A stretch of DNA of 64,000 nucleotides from Paraburkholderia sp. BCC1884 (GCF_900996225.1 NZ_CAAJGL010000068.1:248001-312000); one strand, 5' to 3'; counted from the stretch's first letter, positions 26,513-35,711 are shown. Translations and numbers: made by a program. Notes: a model not told the origin generated them from the sequence alone.

Positions 26513-27478
26513 TTACATCGTGATGACGACCCGGCCGCGCGTGCCGGCCGCCACCGCTTCGTAAGCCTCGCGAGCGCGCGCGAGCGGAAATTCCTGCGCG
26601 ATCACCGGCCCGGTCAGCTTGCCGCTTTCAAAGCCTTCGACCAGCGCGGTCATCAGCGGCGCCGATTCCGCGACGCCGAGCTTGGCGCTATCCACGCCGA
26701 GCAGTTGAGTCTCGTTGTGATAGAAATCGATCAGATCGAATTCCACGCGGCGCTTACCCGTGCCGCTGATTTCCAGCACGCGGCCACGTCGTTTGACGAG
26801 ACTGAGCGCGGTCTCGAAAGCCACGCCGCCGACCGTGTCGTACACCACGTCCGCGCCGGCGCCGCCGGTCAGCGAACGTACCCGTTCGGTCGTGTGTTCG
26901 TCGAACGGCACGTAGTCGTCGCTCAGGCGGCCCGCCGGCGTATCGCCTGCGAGCGGGTGACGGTCGACCGCGATCACGCGCGCGCCATGCGCCTTCGCGA
27001 TCTGCACCACCGCGCCGCCGACACCGCCGCCCGCGCCGATCACGACAATCGTTTCCCCGGCCTGCAGATGCGCGTATTCGACGGTGCCGAGCCAGGCCAC
27101 CACGAAGTTCACGCCGATCGCGGAGGCTTCGCTGTGGGTCAGCGTGGCCGGTTTGCGCGACAGGGCGGCGAGCGGCAGCTTGATGAACTCGGCATGCGTG
27201 CCGTCGCGCGTGAAGCCGATATCGCCGCCGGTGCCCCAGACTTCGGCGCCGAGCCAGGCGGGCGGGCCGTCCACCACCACGCCGCTGAAATCGCGGCCGG
27301 GCGTGCGCGGCAGGACCGTGTGCTCGAAATGGCCGGACACGTTCTTGACGTCGCTCGGATTTACCGAGGCCGCCTTGACCTGGACGACGACGTTGTCGGC
27401 ATCCGCCTGCGGGGTGGGCAGATCGACGTGGTCGAGCACCTCGGGGCTGCCGGAGGTCTTGAACTGAATAGCTTTCAT
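26513..27478 (-). CDS. Zinc-less MDR/quinone oxidoreductase-like NADP-dependent reductase
   Basis: A 321-residue medium-chain dehydrogenase/reductase. The catalytic domain begins MKAIQFKTSGSPEVLDHVDL and contains VNPSDVKN and TPGRDFSGVVV. The nucleotide-binding motif is VVIGAGGGVGGAVVQIAKAHGARV. Structural zinc cysteines are absent, as in the quinone oxidoreductase branch. Substrate unknown: quinones, enones or similar. GGAG lies about 9 bases before the ATG. Upstream, an AraC-type gene ends 115 bases away on the same strand and may be its regulator. Confidence 0.88.
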   Translation of the reverse strand: MKAIQFKTSGSPEVLDHVDLPTPQADADNVVVQVKAASVNPSDVKNVSGHFEHTVLPRTPGRDFSGVVVDGPPAWLGAEVWGTGGDIGFTRDGTHAEFIKLPLAALSRKPATLTHSEASAIGVNFVVAWLGTVEYAHLQAGETIVVIGAGGGVGGAVVQIAKAHGARVIAVDRHPLAGDTPAGRLSDDYVPFDEHTTERVRSLTGGAGADVVYDTVGGVAFETALSLVKRRGRVLEISGTGKRRVEFDLIDFYHNETQLLGVDSAKLGVAESAPLMTALVEGFESGKLTGPVIAQEFPLARAREAYEAVAAGTRGRVVITM

Positions 27479-27593
27479 GGCGTGTCGCTCCTAGGGGATC
27501 GCGGGCTGCTGGCTGCAACCGATGGAGCCTAGTCTAAATGACCGTCACGAGGGCGTTAGGACAAAGACTTTCGAACTTCGGACATCACGCGAT

Positions 27594-28382
27594 TCACGCG
27601 CTCAAGGTGTTGCCCGGATCGAATGCCGTTGGCGGCGTGCCGAGTTCGCGCCGGAACATGTCGCTGAAGCTGCTTGGCTGAAAAAAGCCGAGCGAACGCG
27701 CGATGCTGCTGACCGGCTGTCCTTCGGCGAGTCCGGAAACGGCCACTGCCAGTTGCACCTGCCGCCGCCACTCGGCGAAACCCACGCCCAGTTCGCGCGT
27801 GAAGAGCCGAGCGAGCGTGCGCACGCTTGCGCCGACGGAGGCTGCGTGCTGTTCGAAGCTGATCGCGATCGATGGGTTCTGGATCACCGCGCGGCACAGC
27901 GCTTCGAGGCGCCGGTCCGAGGTATCGGGCAGCGCGATGCGCAACGACGAGCGTGGTGCCTGTTTCAGTTCGAGCATGGCGAGGCGGTAGGCGGCGTCGA
28001 GATAGGCCGTGTCGCGCGCTTCGGTTTGTTCGTGGGCCGCGATCGAGGTGATCAGTTCACGCAGCAGCGCGTTGACCTCGAACACGTCGCTGCGCTGGCT
28101 GAGATGGCCGACATTGCGGGCGTGGAAGTAGAGATTGCGCATCTCCACCTGGCTCATCATGTGGATGGAGTGGAGCGTGCCGGCCGGTAGCCAGACCGCG
28201 CGTTGCGGCGGGACCACCAGCGCCTCGCGGCCGACTTCGACCCACATCACGCCGGAGACCGCGTACAGCACCTGGGCCCACGTATGCGAATGCGGGTCGA
28301 TGCGCAGGCCGCGCGGATAGTGCCGCGCGAGTGCGTGGGCGTCGGCGTCGTCGTCGAGTTCGGGTGGGCGGGCTTTGGGCAC
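27594..28382 (-). CDS. AraC family transcriptional regulator (cupin-type sensor)
   Basis: A 262-residue regulator with an N-terminal cupin (HSHTWAQVLYAVSGVMWVEV, VPPQRAVWLPAGTLHSI) and a C-terminal AraC double helix-turn-helix (about 165-255, SFEQHAASVGASVRTLARLFTRELG and PVSSIARSLGFFQPSSFSDMFRR). The start is a GTG at 28382 with only a weak ribosome binding site. It precedes the MDR reductase on the same strand and is a candidate activator for it. The effector is unknown. Confidence 0.88.
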   Translation of the reverse strand: MPKARPPELDDDADAHALARHYPRGLRIDPHSHTWAQVLYAVSGVMWVEVGREALVVPPQRAVWLPAGTLHSIHMMSQVEMRNLYFHARNVGHLSQRSDVFEVNALLRELITSIAAHEQTEARDTAYLDAAYRLAMLELKQAPRSSLRIALPDTSDRRLEALCRAVIQNPSIAISFEQHAASVGASVRTLARLFTRELGVGFAEWRRQVQLAVAVSGLAEGQPVSSIARSLGFFQPSSFSDMFRRELGTPPTAFDPGNTLSA

Positions 28383-28499
28383 GGCGGGTCGGTGCGCGCT
28401 TCACGCATGAGGATCGCGGACCATGTCGGTCCGTGGACGAAGCATAGCGCGAGGCACGGATGCCCGGAGCCGGGCGCACTTCGACAGCGCGCGTGCAAC

Positions 28500-29444
28500 T
28501 CAGGTGCGATGGCCCATCAACAGCAGCAGCAACGACAGACTCACGACCGAGCCGACCGTGGAGAGCAGGATCGTGCGCGAGGTGATGTGCGCTTCACGCT
28601 GGTAGTACTCGGCGAGCATGAACGGGCCGGTGCCGGTGGGCAACGCGGCCAGCACCACCGCCATTTCGACCAGCGCCGGCGAGAGATCGAACACGCGCGC
28701 CGCGAGCCACCACGTCAGCGCCGGCTGCAGGAACAGCTTGACCCCGGTCAGCAACAGGGCGATGCCGCGCGCGCCGGTTGCGGAAGGCCGCTTTTCCGCG
28801 AGGAACAAGCCGAGGCTCACCAGTGCGCACGGGCTGGCCGCGCCGCTCAGCAACTTGAGGAACGTTTCGACGCTGGCCGGCATGGCTACGTGCAGGCTCG
28901 CGAACAGCACGCCCGCAATCGGCGACACGATCAGCGGATTGCGCGCCAGCGAGGCCAGCACTTTCAGTCCCAGCTTGTGCGGCGCGCGCTCGGTTTGCAA
29001 GCCGACTTCGATGAGCACGATAGCCAGCGCGAACAGCACGCACGCGACCAGAATCGTGGCGATGGTGGTCGGCGTCAGGCTGGCCGGGCCGAACGCGATC
29101 AGACCCAGTGGAAAGCCGATGTAGCCCGTGTTCGGATACGACGCCGCGATGGCGTCGACACTGGCGTCGGCGAGATGCCGGCCGCTCATTAGACGGATCG
29201 CCAGAATCAGCGCGAACACGAACACGCAGGCGATCGAGAACGACGCGACGAAGGCCGGTTGATACAACTGTTGCCAGGTGGCGCGCGCCATCGTGTCGAA
29301 CAACAAAGCGGGCAGCGCCAGCCAGACCACGAAGCGATTCAGCTCCGACGCGGAGTTCGGTCCAAGCACGCCGCGGCGGCGACATGCAAAGCCCGCGAAA
29401 ATCAGGCCGAAGACGGGAAGCAGGATTTCGAGGGTGGCTAACAT
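28500..29444 (-). CDS. AEC family transporter
   Basis: A 314-residue inner-membrane transporter of the auxin efflux carrier family, with about ten hydrophobic helices in two repeats (IFAGFACRRRGVL in the first, PCALVSLGLFLAE in the second). Related bacterial proteins are annotated as malonate or other organic acid transporters; the substrate here is unknown. The ATG at 29444 is chosen; an in-frame TTG at 29456 adds four residues. It diverges from a LysR gene across a 126-base spacer containing a dyad, so that LysR probably controls it. Confidence 0.88.
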   Translation of the reverse strand: MLATLEILLPVFGLIFAGFACRRRGVLGPNSASELNRFVVWLALPALLFDTMARATWQQLYQPAFVASFSIACVFVFALILAIRLMSGRHLADASVDAIAASYPNTGYIGFPLGLIAFGPASLTPTTIATILVACVLFALAIVLIEVGLQTERAPHKLGLKVLASLARNPLIVSPIAGVLFASLHVAMPASVETFLKLLSGAASPCALVSLGLFLAEKRPSATGARGIALLLTGVKLFLQPALTWWLAARVFDLSPALVEMAVVLAALPTGTGPFMLAEYYQREAHITSRTILLSTVGSVVSLSLLLLLMGHRT

Positions 29445-29528
29445 CGGCGCGAGCAAGGTGGACGAAAAAGGACGATCCGCCAGCGTAGTGAAACGCGTTG
29501 ATACAATCCAATACTGTTTTATGGCTCC

Positions 29529-29551
29529 GACGATACCTTTTTTGCATCGTC
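29529..29551. promoter_or_regulatory. LysR-type operator candidate
   Basis: GACGAT (29529-29534) and ATCGTC (29546-29551) form a perfect dyad separated by 11 bases, which gives the T-N11-A pattern of LysR recognition sites. It lies 20 bases before the LysR start codon in the divergent spacer with the AEC transporter gene, the expected place for auto-repression and target activation. Confidence 0.7.
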
Positions 29552-29570
29552 ATGGATTGAGGGATATCCC

Positions 29571-30437
29571 GTGATCGATATCAAGCCGCTGCGCTACTTC
29601 GTGACGTTGGCCGAGACGCGCCACTTCGGCCGCGCGGCGGCGCGGCTGAATCTGTCGCAGCCGCCTTTGAGCCGCCAGCTGGCGGCGCTGGAGGCGAACC
29701 TCGGCGTCACCTTGATCGAACGCAGTCCGCGCAGCGTGACGTTGACCGCAGCCGGCGAGCGTTTTTACGCCGATGCCAAAGCGATCCTCGTTGCGATGGA
29801 GCAGGCGGTCAGCAACGCGCGCGCGGCGGCGCATGGCGAGGCGGGCAAGCTCGCCATCGGCTTTACGATGTGTTCCGCTTACAACGTCGTGCCGGGTTAT
29901 GCGCGGGTTTTCGGCGCCGCGTTCCCCGAGGTTGCGCTGCATCTGCGCGAAGTCGTCTCGAACGATCTGGCCGCGCAGGTGCTGGCCGGTCAGATCGACG
30001 CGGCGATCATGTTCCCGAACGTGCTCGACAAGGGCCTCGCCACTCGTACGATCTTGCGTGAGCCGCTGTGTGTGGCGTTGTCGCGCGGTCATCCCCGTGC
30101 ACGTGCGCGGCGGCTGAAGATTGCTCAGCTTGCCGGAGAACCGTTCGTGCTCGCCTCCGAAGAAGTCGCGCCGATCTTGCGCTCGACCATCCTCGAACAT
30201 TGCCGTTCGGGTGGCTTCGAACCGGATATCCGCTTCGAGGTGCAGTTGCAGCAGACGGTGCTGAGTCTCGTCGACGAAGGCGTGGGCGTCGCGCTGGTGC
30301 CGGCTTCGATGCGTCGCGCTCAACTCGCCGGTGTGGTGTTCCGGCCGCTGGTCGACGCGCCGCTGATCGAGCAGGTGCTGGCGTGGTCGCCGGTGAATCG
30401 CAATCCGTGTCTGGCGCGTTTTCTCGAGTTGGCGTGA
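29571..30437 (+). CDS. LysR family transcriptional regulator
   Basis: A 288-residue regulator. The N-terminal winged helix-turn-helix is MIDIKPLRYFVTLAETRHFGRAAARLNLSQPPLSRQLAALE, followed by the linker helix and two co-inducer-binding lobes. The sequence is of the BenM/CatM-like class, which often senses aromatic acids. Start is GTG at 29571 with GAGGG 7 bases upstream. Divergent from the AEC transporter, which it probably regulates. The last codons are 9 bases from the convergent VC0807-family gene. Confidence 0.9.
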   Translation: MIDIKPLRYFVTLAETRHFGRAAARLNLSQPPLSRQLAALEANLGVTLIERSPRSVTLTAAGERFYADAKAILVAMEQAVSNARAAAHGEAGKLAIGFTMCSAYNVVPGYARVFGAAFPEVALHLREVVSNDLAAQVLAGQIDAAIMFPNVLDKGLATRTILREPLCVALSRGHPRARARRLKIAQLAGEPFVLASEEVAPILRSTILEHCRSGGFEPDIRFEVQLQQTVLSLVDEGVGVALVPASMRRAQLAGVVFRPLVDAPLIEQVLAWSPVNRNPCLARFLELA

Positions 30438-30445
30438 GGGGCGAG

Positions 30446-31144
30446 CTAGAGAGTGGTGAGCGGATGTGAGGGGGCGCGGGCGCTGGCGGCGTCATCCGTG
30501 TCGGGTGGATAGCGCAGGGCGTCGCGCTTGATGAGCCGGCGGCACCAGAAGGTCCAGAGAGTTAGCGCAGCGTAGACGCTATAGCCGAGCAGACTGGAGG
30601 CGACGGCGGCGTGCGATTCGTCGGGCCATTGCCACAGGATCAACGTGCGCAGGATGTTCTCGCCGGTCATGCCGAGGCCCCACACCCAGGTCATCAGGCG
30701 AATGTAGGCGGCGAGCGTGGGGCGTTCGCGCCAGTGCTTCCCGAAGAGATCGGCGCTGTGAGGATCTTCGCGCGACATGGTGGAGCGGGCCAGATAGAAG
30801 ACCAGCGGGCGCGGCAGGAGGAGCGACACCAGAAAGGACACGCCGACCATGCCCGACACCATGGGGCTTTCGAGCGACCGCATGCGCGTGTCGCCGTCGG
30901 CGGCCATGGCGAGTAGCGACAACACAATGCCGACTAGCACGATGGCGCTGAGCGCGTCGAAATGGCGATGCTTCAGCAGATCCCAGCTCATCCACGCGAT
31001 CAGCGGCAGGGCCGAGGCGATCAGCGCACCGAGGACGCCCCAGTGCGGCAACGCGAGCCGGTAGGCGAGCCAGGGTAAGGCGACGTTGACGAGTAGTGCG
31101 CTAAGGTAGCGCAAGCGGGGTTTCATCGACGGGGCGGTGATCAC
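30446..31144 (-). CDS. VC0807 family membrane protein
   Basis: A 232-residue integral membrane protein with about six helices. The patterns LPWLAYRLALPHWGVLGALIASALPLIAW, HFDALSAIVLVGIVLSLLA and SFLVSLLLPRPLVFYLAR match the VC0807 family, whose function is unknown. The start is uncertain: GTG at 31144 or ATG at 31126, neither with a clear ribosome binding site. The arginine-rich C-terminal tail is cytoplasmic. Nothing nearby suggests a pathway. Confidence 0.8.
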   Translation of the reverse strand: MITAPSMKPRLRYLSALLVNVALPWLAYRLALPHWGVLGALIASALPLIAWMSWDLLKHRHFDALSAIVLVGIVLSLLAMAADGDTRMRSLESPMVSGMVGVSFLVSLLLPRPLVFYLARSTMSREDPHSADLFGKHWRERPTLAAYIRLMTWVWGLGMTGENILRTLILWQWPDESHAAVASSLLGYSVYAALTLWTFWCRRLIKRDALRYPPDTDDAASARAPSHPLTTL

Positions 31145-31315
31145 GTAGCGATAGTTTTCGCGCGCATAGGCATGCGCTGAGTGTAGATCGAAGTGTCTTC
31201 ACGTGCCACAGATTGCAACGCGGGCAAAACGCGCCCGGGGATGGATCGCGAACCTGGCGCGCGCGAAATCTGCGATCATCGTGCGCACTGCTTGCCAACC
31301 TACTGCTCCTGCGCA

Positions 31316-31852
31316 ATGTCCATTCAACCCACTGACCTCACCACTTCTCGCCTCACCCTGCGCCCCCACACCCGCGACGATTTCCTCGAAAGCTACGCAA
31401 TGTGGTCCGATGCCGAAGTGATCCGCTACATCGGCGGCAAGCCCTTCACGCGCGAAGAGGTCTGGGCGCGTCTGCTGCGTTACGCTGGACACTGGGCCAT
31501 GCTGGGCTACGGGTACTGGGTGGTGCGCGAAACGCAGAGCGGCCGCTTCCTCGGCGAGGTCGGTTTCGCCGACTACCACCGCGAGATGGAGCCGTCGTTG
31601 ATGTCGACGCCCGAAGTCGGCTGGGCTCTGGACCCCGCCGTACACGGTCAAGGCTACGCGACCGAAGCGGTGCGCGCCGCGCTGGACTGGGCCGACCGCA
31701 CGTGGCCGGCACGCGAAACAGCCTGCATCGTCGCGCCGGAAAACCTGCCGTCGCTGCGCGTCGCGCAAAAGTGCGGCTATCGCGAGCAGCTTCGCACGAC
31801 TTACAAGGGTAAACCGACCATCGTGCTAAGGCGCGCGGCGAAAGTCGTCTAA
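31316..31852 (+). CDS. GNAT family N-acetyltransferase (RimJ/RimL-like)
   Basis: A 178-residue acetyl-CoA-dependent acetyltransferase. LTTSRLTLRPHTRDDF at the N-terminus and the acetyl-CoA loop PAVHGQGYATEAVRAALDWA are characteristic of the RimJ/RimL-like GNAT_3 group, and NLPSLRVAQKCGY follows in place. The ATG at 31316 fits family starts; the frame is open to 31193, but that part is Cys/Arg-rich and non-coding in style. The ribosome binding site is weak. The acceptor may be a protein N-terminus or a small amine. Confidence 0.87.
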   Translation: MSIQPTDLTTSRLTLRPHTRDDFLESYAMWSDAEVIRYIGGKPFTREEVWARLLRYAGHWAMLGYGYWVVRETQSGRFLGEVGFADYHREMEPSLMSTPEVGWALDPAVHGQGYATEAVRAALDWADRTWPARETACIVAPENLPSLRVAQKCGYREQLRTTYKGKPTIVLRRAAKVV

Positions 31853-31938
31853 CCGATCCACTAGCGACGGCCGCCTGCCGACCGTCGCCCCTAGCTTGCC
31901 AGGCTCGAGCCCGACTCCGACCCGATCCGGATTTCGAC

Positions 31939-32670
31939 TCAGGCTCCCGCCGTCGCCGCTCTCTGCTGCGCAATCAGATCGACCAGCCGTTCAACCTGCC
32001 GACCTTGCGCATCGAAGTTGCCCGCGTCGAGCCAACGCATATAGCCCTCGCGCAACGCCGGCCATTCGCTGTCGATGATCGAGAACCACGCGGTATCGCG
32101 ATTGCGTTGGTGATACACGATCGCCTGGCGGAAAATTCCCTCGAACGTGAAGCCATAGCGCAACGCGGCTTCACGCGACGGACCGTTCAGCGAATCGCAT
32201 TTCCATTCGAAACGCCGGTAACCCAGTTCGCCGAACACCTCGCTCATCAGCAGAAACATCGCTTCGGTCGCGATGCGCGTGCGCTTGAGCCGCGGTGAAA
32301 ACGTGACGTGCCCGACTTCGATCACGCCGTTGGCGCGGTCGATGCGCATCAGCGACAGCGTGCCGACCGCCTTGCCGGTCGCCAGATCGATCACCGCGAA
32401 GTGCATCGGATCGGCCGATGCGGCCATGCGCGTCAGATGCTCGCGATAGGCCTCGAGACTGTCGAACGGGCCGACTGCCAGATAGGTCCAGTCGCGGCCG
32501 TCGGTGGCCGATGCGTACGCGTCGTACAGATCCGCCGCATGGCGTTCAACGTTCACCGGTTCGAGACGGCAGTAGCGGCCAGTCAACTCGCGGCCGGGCG
32601 CCGCAGCGCCCTTCCAGTCCGATACGGGCGCGCCGATCGGCTGCTCGAACGCGTTACGTCGGGGTTCCAT
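31939..32670 (-). CDS. GNAT family N-acetyltransferase
   Basis: A 243-residue acetyltransferase of the RimJ/RimL type. ELTGRYCRLEPVNVERHAADLYDAY, GTLSLMRIDRANGVIEVGHVTFSP and the acetyl-CoA loop region RTRIATEAMFLLMSEVF are recognised, followed by NGPSREAALRYGFTFEG. The ATG at 32670 has AGGAG 7 bases upstream, preferable to the open start at 32694. It diverges from the MocR-type regulator; MocR regulators often control the divergent neighbour, so this gene is a candidate target. Confidence 0.88.
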   Translation of the reverse strand: MEPRRNAFEQPIGAPVSDWKGAAAPGRELTGRYCRLEPVNVERHAADLYDAYASATDGRDWTYLAVGPFDSLEAYREHLTRMAASADPMHFAVIDLATGKAVGTLSLMRIDRANGVIEVGHVTFSPRLKRTRIATEAMFLLMSEVFGELGYRRFEWKCDSLNGPSREAALRYGFTFEGIFRQAIVYHQRNRDTAWFSIIDSEWPALREGYMRWLDAGNFDAQGRQVERLVDLIAQQRAATAGA

Positions 32671-32725
32671 GTCTGCTCTCCTCTGCCAGGTCAATGTGTC
32701 GTCGATGATGGAGAACGATACGGCA

Positions 32726-32753
32726 ATCGTGGTATGTTAAAAAGATCCACGAT
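32726..32753. promoter_or_regulatory. Dyad operator candidate between acetyltransferase and MocR genes
   Basis: ATCGTGG (32726-32732) pairs perfectly with CCACGAT (32747-32753) across 14 bases, 28 bases before the MocR start codon. Divergent MocR/PdxR regulators typically bind in this position. Confidence 0.55.
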
Positions 32754-32780
32754 CACTCCATTTGATAGGTCCAGACGACA

Positions 32781-34286
32781 ATGATCGAGATCATCGGCCC
32801 GCTCGCCGATCCGTCCGCGCCCGGCGGAGACGGCGAAAAGCCCGGTTCGCTGCAAAAGCAGTTGATCGAGCGTCTTCAGCAGGCGATCCTCGCCGGACGT
32901 CTGCCGGCGGGATCGCTGTTGCCTTCGTCGCGTTTGCTGGCGACCGAAATGGGTGTGTCGCGCAATACTGTGGTGATCGCTTACGAACATCTGGCCGCCG
33001 TCGGTTATGTGCTGGCCGACCGCCAGGGCACGCGCGTGAGTGCGCTCTCCAGCCCGGCCGCACGCGGCGAACGGGCGGCACCGGCGGCCGCGTCCGCCGT
33101 CGCCTACGCGGAGCGCGTCGGTCAGTTCACCGCAACCCGCACGCATGCCGACAACACCTTTCCATTGACGCCCGGCACGCCCGCGCTCGACCACTTCCCG
33201 CTGAGCGCCTGGCGGCGCGCGCTCGAACGGTCGATGGAACGCTGCTTGCCACTCGCGCTCGGCTACGGCGATCCCGCGGGCGAACCGGCCTTGCGCGAGG
33301 CGATTGCCGCGCATCTGCGGATGGCGCGCGGTGTGCGTTGCGATGGTTCGCAGGTCGTGATAACCGAGGGCGCGCAGGAAGCGCTGAATCTCTGCGTGCG
33401 GCTGCTCACGAATCCGGGCGACATCGCGTGGGTCGAAGATCCCGGTTATCGCGGCGCGAAGGCCGCTTTCAATCAAGGCGACCTCAAAATACGGCCTGTG
33501 CCCGTCGACCCTGAAGGCATGGCGGTGCCCGCCGACGCGTGGCGCAAGCATCCGCCGAAACTGATTTACACCTCGCCCGCTCATCAGTATCCGACCGGCG
33601 CGGTGCTGTCGGTGGCGCGCCGGCTGGCGCTGATCGCCGATGCGCGCCGCCACGGCGCATGGCTGATCGAAGATGATTACGACGGCGAGTTCCGTCACAC
33701 CGGCGAGCCGATCGCGAGCATGCAAGGTCTGGTGGAGGATGCGCCGGTGTTATACGTCGGCTCGTTCAGCAAGACGATGTTCCCGGCACTGCGCATCGGC
33801 TTCGTGGTGCTGCCGCGCGGCATCGCCACGCACACGGCCGTCGCGCTGCAGGAGATGCTGCGCGGCGGGCATCGCCTGGAGCAACTGGCGCTTGCGCATT
33901 TCGTCGCGAGCGGCGAGTTCGGGCGGCATTTGGGCCGCATGCGACGTCTGTACCGGGAACGCCAGCAGGCGTTGCGCGAGGCACTGACCCTGCAATTCGC
34001 ACCGGCAGATATTCTCGGCGGCGATTGCGGGATGCATCTGACGTTGCGGCTACCCGCGCAGATCGACGATCGGGCCCTTGTCGACCGCGCGCTTGAGAAA
34101 GGACTGAACCCGCGCGCACTGTCGAGCTTCGCCCTCGAACCGCGCGCACACACGAACGGCCTGGTGATCGGCTACGGCAACACCGCTGCCGAGCGACTTG
34201 CGCCTGCTATCGGCCTGCTGGCGGGGCTGGTGGACAAAGCGCACGGCAAGCCGACGCGCAAAGCGGCAAGCGGTGCCCGACGTTAG
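32781..34286 (+). CDS. MocR/PdxR-type regulator: GntR helix-turn-helix fused to an aminotransferase domain
   Basis: A 501-residue chimeric regulator. Residues of about 20-88 are a GntR winged helix-turn-helix (LQKQLIERLQQAILAGRLPAGSLLPSSRLLATEMGVSRNTVVIAYE). The remainder is a fold-type I aminotransferase: GYGDPAGEPALREAIAAHLR, the PLP-phosphate region VITEGAQEALNLC, Asp299 in LIEDDYDGEF, and the PLP lysine Lys331 in YVGSFSKTMFPALRIG. The PLP lysine is intact, so PLP or an amino-compound adduct is the probable effector. Divergent from a GNAT gene with a dyad between. No pdx or polyamine gene is beside it, so its regulon is open. Confidence 0.92.
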   Translation: MIEIIGPLADPSAPGGDGEKPGSLQKQLIERLQQAILAGRLPAGSLLPSSRLLATEMGVSRNTVVIAYEHLAAVGYVLADRQGTRVSALSSPAARGERAAPAAASAVAYAERVGQFTATRTHADNTFPLTPGTPALDHFPLSAWRRALERSMERCLPLALGYGDPAGEPALREAIAAHLRMARGVRCDGSQVVITEGAQEALNLCVRLLTNPGDIAWVEDPGYRGAKAAFNQGDLKIRPVPVDPEGMAVPADAWRKHPPKLIYTSPAHQYPTGAVLSVARRLALIADARRHGAWLIEDDYDGEFRHTGEPIASMQGLVEDAPVLYVGSFSKTMFPALRIGFVVLPRGIATHTAVALQEMLRGGHRLEQLALAHFVASGEFGRHLGRMRRLYRERQQALREALTLQFAPADILGGDCGMHLTLRLPAQIDDRALVDRALEKGLNPRALSSFALEPRAHTNGLVIGYGNTAAERLAPAIGLLAGLVDKAHGKPTRKAASGARR

Positions 34287-34524
34287 ACGCCTCGTGGAAG
34301 TTTTTACGTTTGTCCGCGCGACCCATGTCGCGCTATCGTGTCGTCTATGCGTGGCGATTCTGCGACCGGCAACGCCGGTGGATCGCCCGCAGATCATGCG
34401 GGGCGTACCGCACTGCACCGCAGCATTGCGACGCAGTTGGCGCATCTCAGCCGGGCAGTCCGCCCGGGCATGAAGAATGCCTTTGTTGTGGTTATCGATG
34501 ACGATCTATCCGACCGGAGACGAC

Positions 34525-34857
34525 ATGAAGGAAATCGAACCGACCCCGTGGTTTGAGCTTGCCGCCCACACGCCCGTCCGAGAAGGCTGGTACGAGGTGC
34601 AGTTGACGAGCGGGGACACGGCATTTGCAAAATATGGCGACGGCATCTGGACCGAGAAGCCGTTGCTGGTTTTTACGCACTGGCGCGGCTTGTCCGCGGA
34701 CCCGGCGAAATCGGGCGATGGCGAGGCTGAGTCGATCAGCGCGGAGGCCACGGCGGCGCAAGGCGTGCGCGCCGCGTGGAATGCATTCTTCCCGGGACTC
34801 GGTGAAGAACAGCACAAACCGCTCGACGCCGTGCCCAACGGTAAAGCGCCACATTAA
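34525..34857 (+). CDS. Hypothetical protein, 110 residues
   Basis: A small soluble protein, MKEIEPTPWFELAAHTPVREG at the start. The middle (GWYEVQLTSGDTAFAKYGDGIW, LLVFTHWRGLSADPA) resembles small Burkholderia proteins that pair a Trp-rich beta-sheet with a helical tail; I do not recognise a named domain. CGGAG lies 7 bases before the ATG. It follows the MocR gene by 238 bases. The in-frame extension upstream to 34477 is not supported. Confidence 0.7.
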   Translation: MKEIEPTPWFELAAHTPVREGWYEVQLTSGDTAFAKYGDGIWTEKPLLVFTHWRGLSADPAKSGDGEAESISAEATAAQGVRAAWNAFFPGLGEEQHKPLDAVPNGKAPH

Positions 34858-35003
34858 CGCGACGCCTGGCGGCGGCCAGCGGGTCGTCGCCCACAAATTA
34901 TTCTTTCCATGTGCCGCGCTTCGAGTGCGTGCGCATCGGCTCGCCGTGCTGCACGACATTCCGTTTGATGATGTGTTCGATGAAGATCGCCTGTCAGCGG
35001 TTG

Positions 35004-35657
35004 TCAGTCGGGCAGCGCGGCTGCGTGAACGGCTGCCGCGATAGCGGCCTCGGGGGAAGTCAACGGCTTGCCTCGCGTGACTTGTCCACGCGCGCCGGTC
35101 ATCGAGGCTTGTGCCAGAGCGACGACGTCCGCGCCATTGGCATAGGCCGCGTCTGCCGCAGCGGCGATTGCCGCCAGATAAGCGGCGGAGTCGCCCGCTT
35201 TGAATCGCTCCCAAGCGCCGTCGACCATTTTCAACTCGACTTTCGCGCCAGTATGCGTGGCGGCTTCGAGAAACAATTGCATCGTCGGCTCATACGTTGT
35301 CGGCGCGGTAAAGAGCACAGCCACCGTGCCACCGTTTTTCACCGCGCGATGGGCGAGCGCGGCGTCGGCGCGCAGCACGGGAACCGGTGCGGCACGTGCG
35401 GCGAGGGCGTCATCCAGGGCTGTGCCGAGCGTCGAGCAGGTCAGCACCACGGCGTGCGCGTCCTTGCAAAGCGCGAGTAGTGCCGCCTGCGTTTGCGTCG
35501 CGATTGCTGCGCTCAACCCGCCGGCGCGTTCAGCGGCCGCGAGCAGGTCCGCACGCACCACGTGCGTTAGCTCGAGCGCTGCGAGATTGGCGTCGCGAGC
35601 CGCTTTGTCGAACAAGGCGATACTGCTTTCAGCGGTATGCAGGAAGACGAGGCGCAT
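35004..35657 (-). CDS. Aspartate/glutamate racemase family protein
   Basis: A 217-residue protein of the Asp/Glu racemase superfamily. One catalytic cysteine is clear in VVLTCSTLGTAL (about residue 74). The position where a second cysteine is usual reads VVALAQASMTGA (about residue 185), so the classical two-cysteine racemase pair is missing and the reaction is probably not simple racemization. GGAG lies before the ATG at 35657. It is flanked by a GNAT gene starting upstream on the same strand. Confidence 0.8.
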   Translation of the reverse strand: MRLVFLHTAESSIALFDKAARDANLAALELTHVVRADLLAAAERAGGLSAAIATQTQAALLALCKDAHAVVLTCSTLGTALDDALAARAAPVPVLRADAALAHRAVKNGGTVAVLFTAPTTYEPTMQLFLEAATHTGAKVELKMVDGAWERFKAGDSAAYLAAIAAAADAAYANGADVVALAQASMTGARGQVTRGKPLTSPEAAIAAAVHAAALPD

Positions 35658-35711
35658 GGCTCTCCACCAAATCGGGTTGTACAGTATTCTCGCCGCGACA
35701 GAGCCGAAGCC

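Noticed and set aside
28203..29192. 329-codon plus-strand frame
   Set aside because: Overlaps AraC and AEC genes on the other strand and is a low-complexity Arg/Gln/His shadow.
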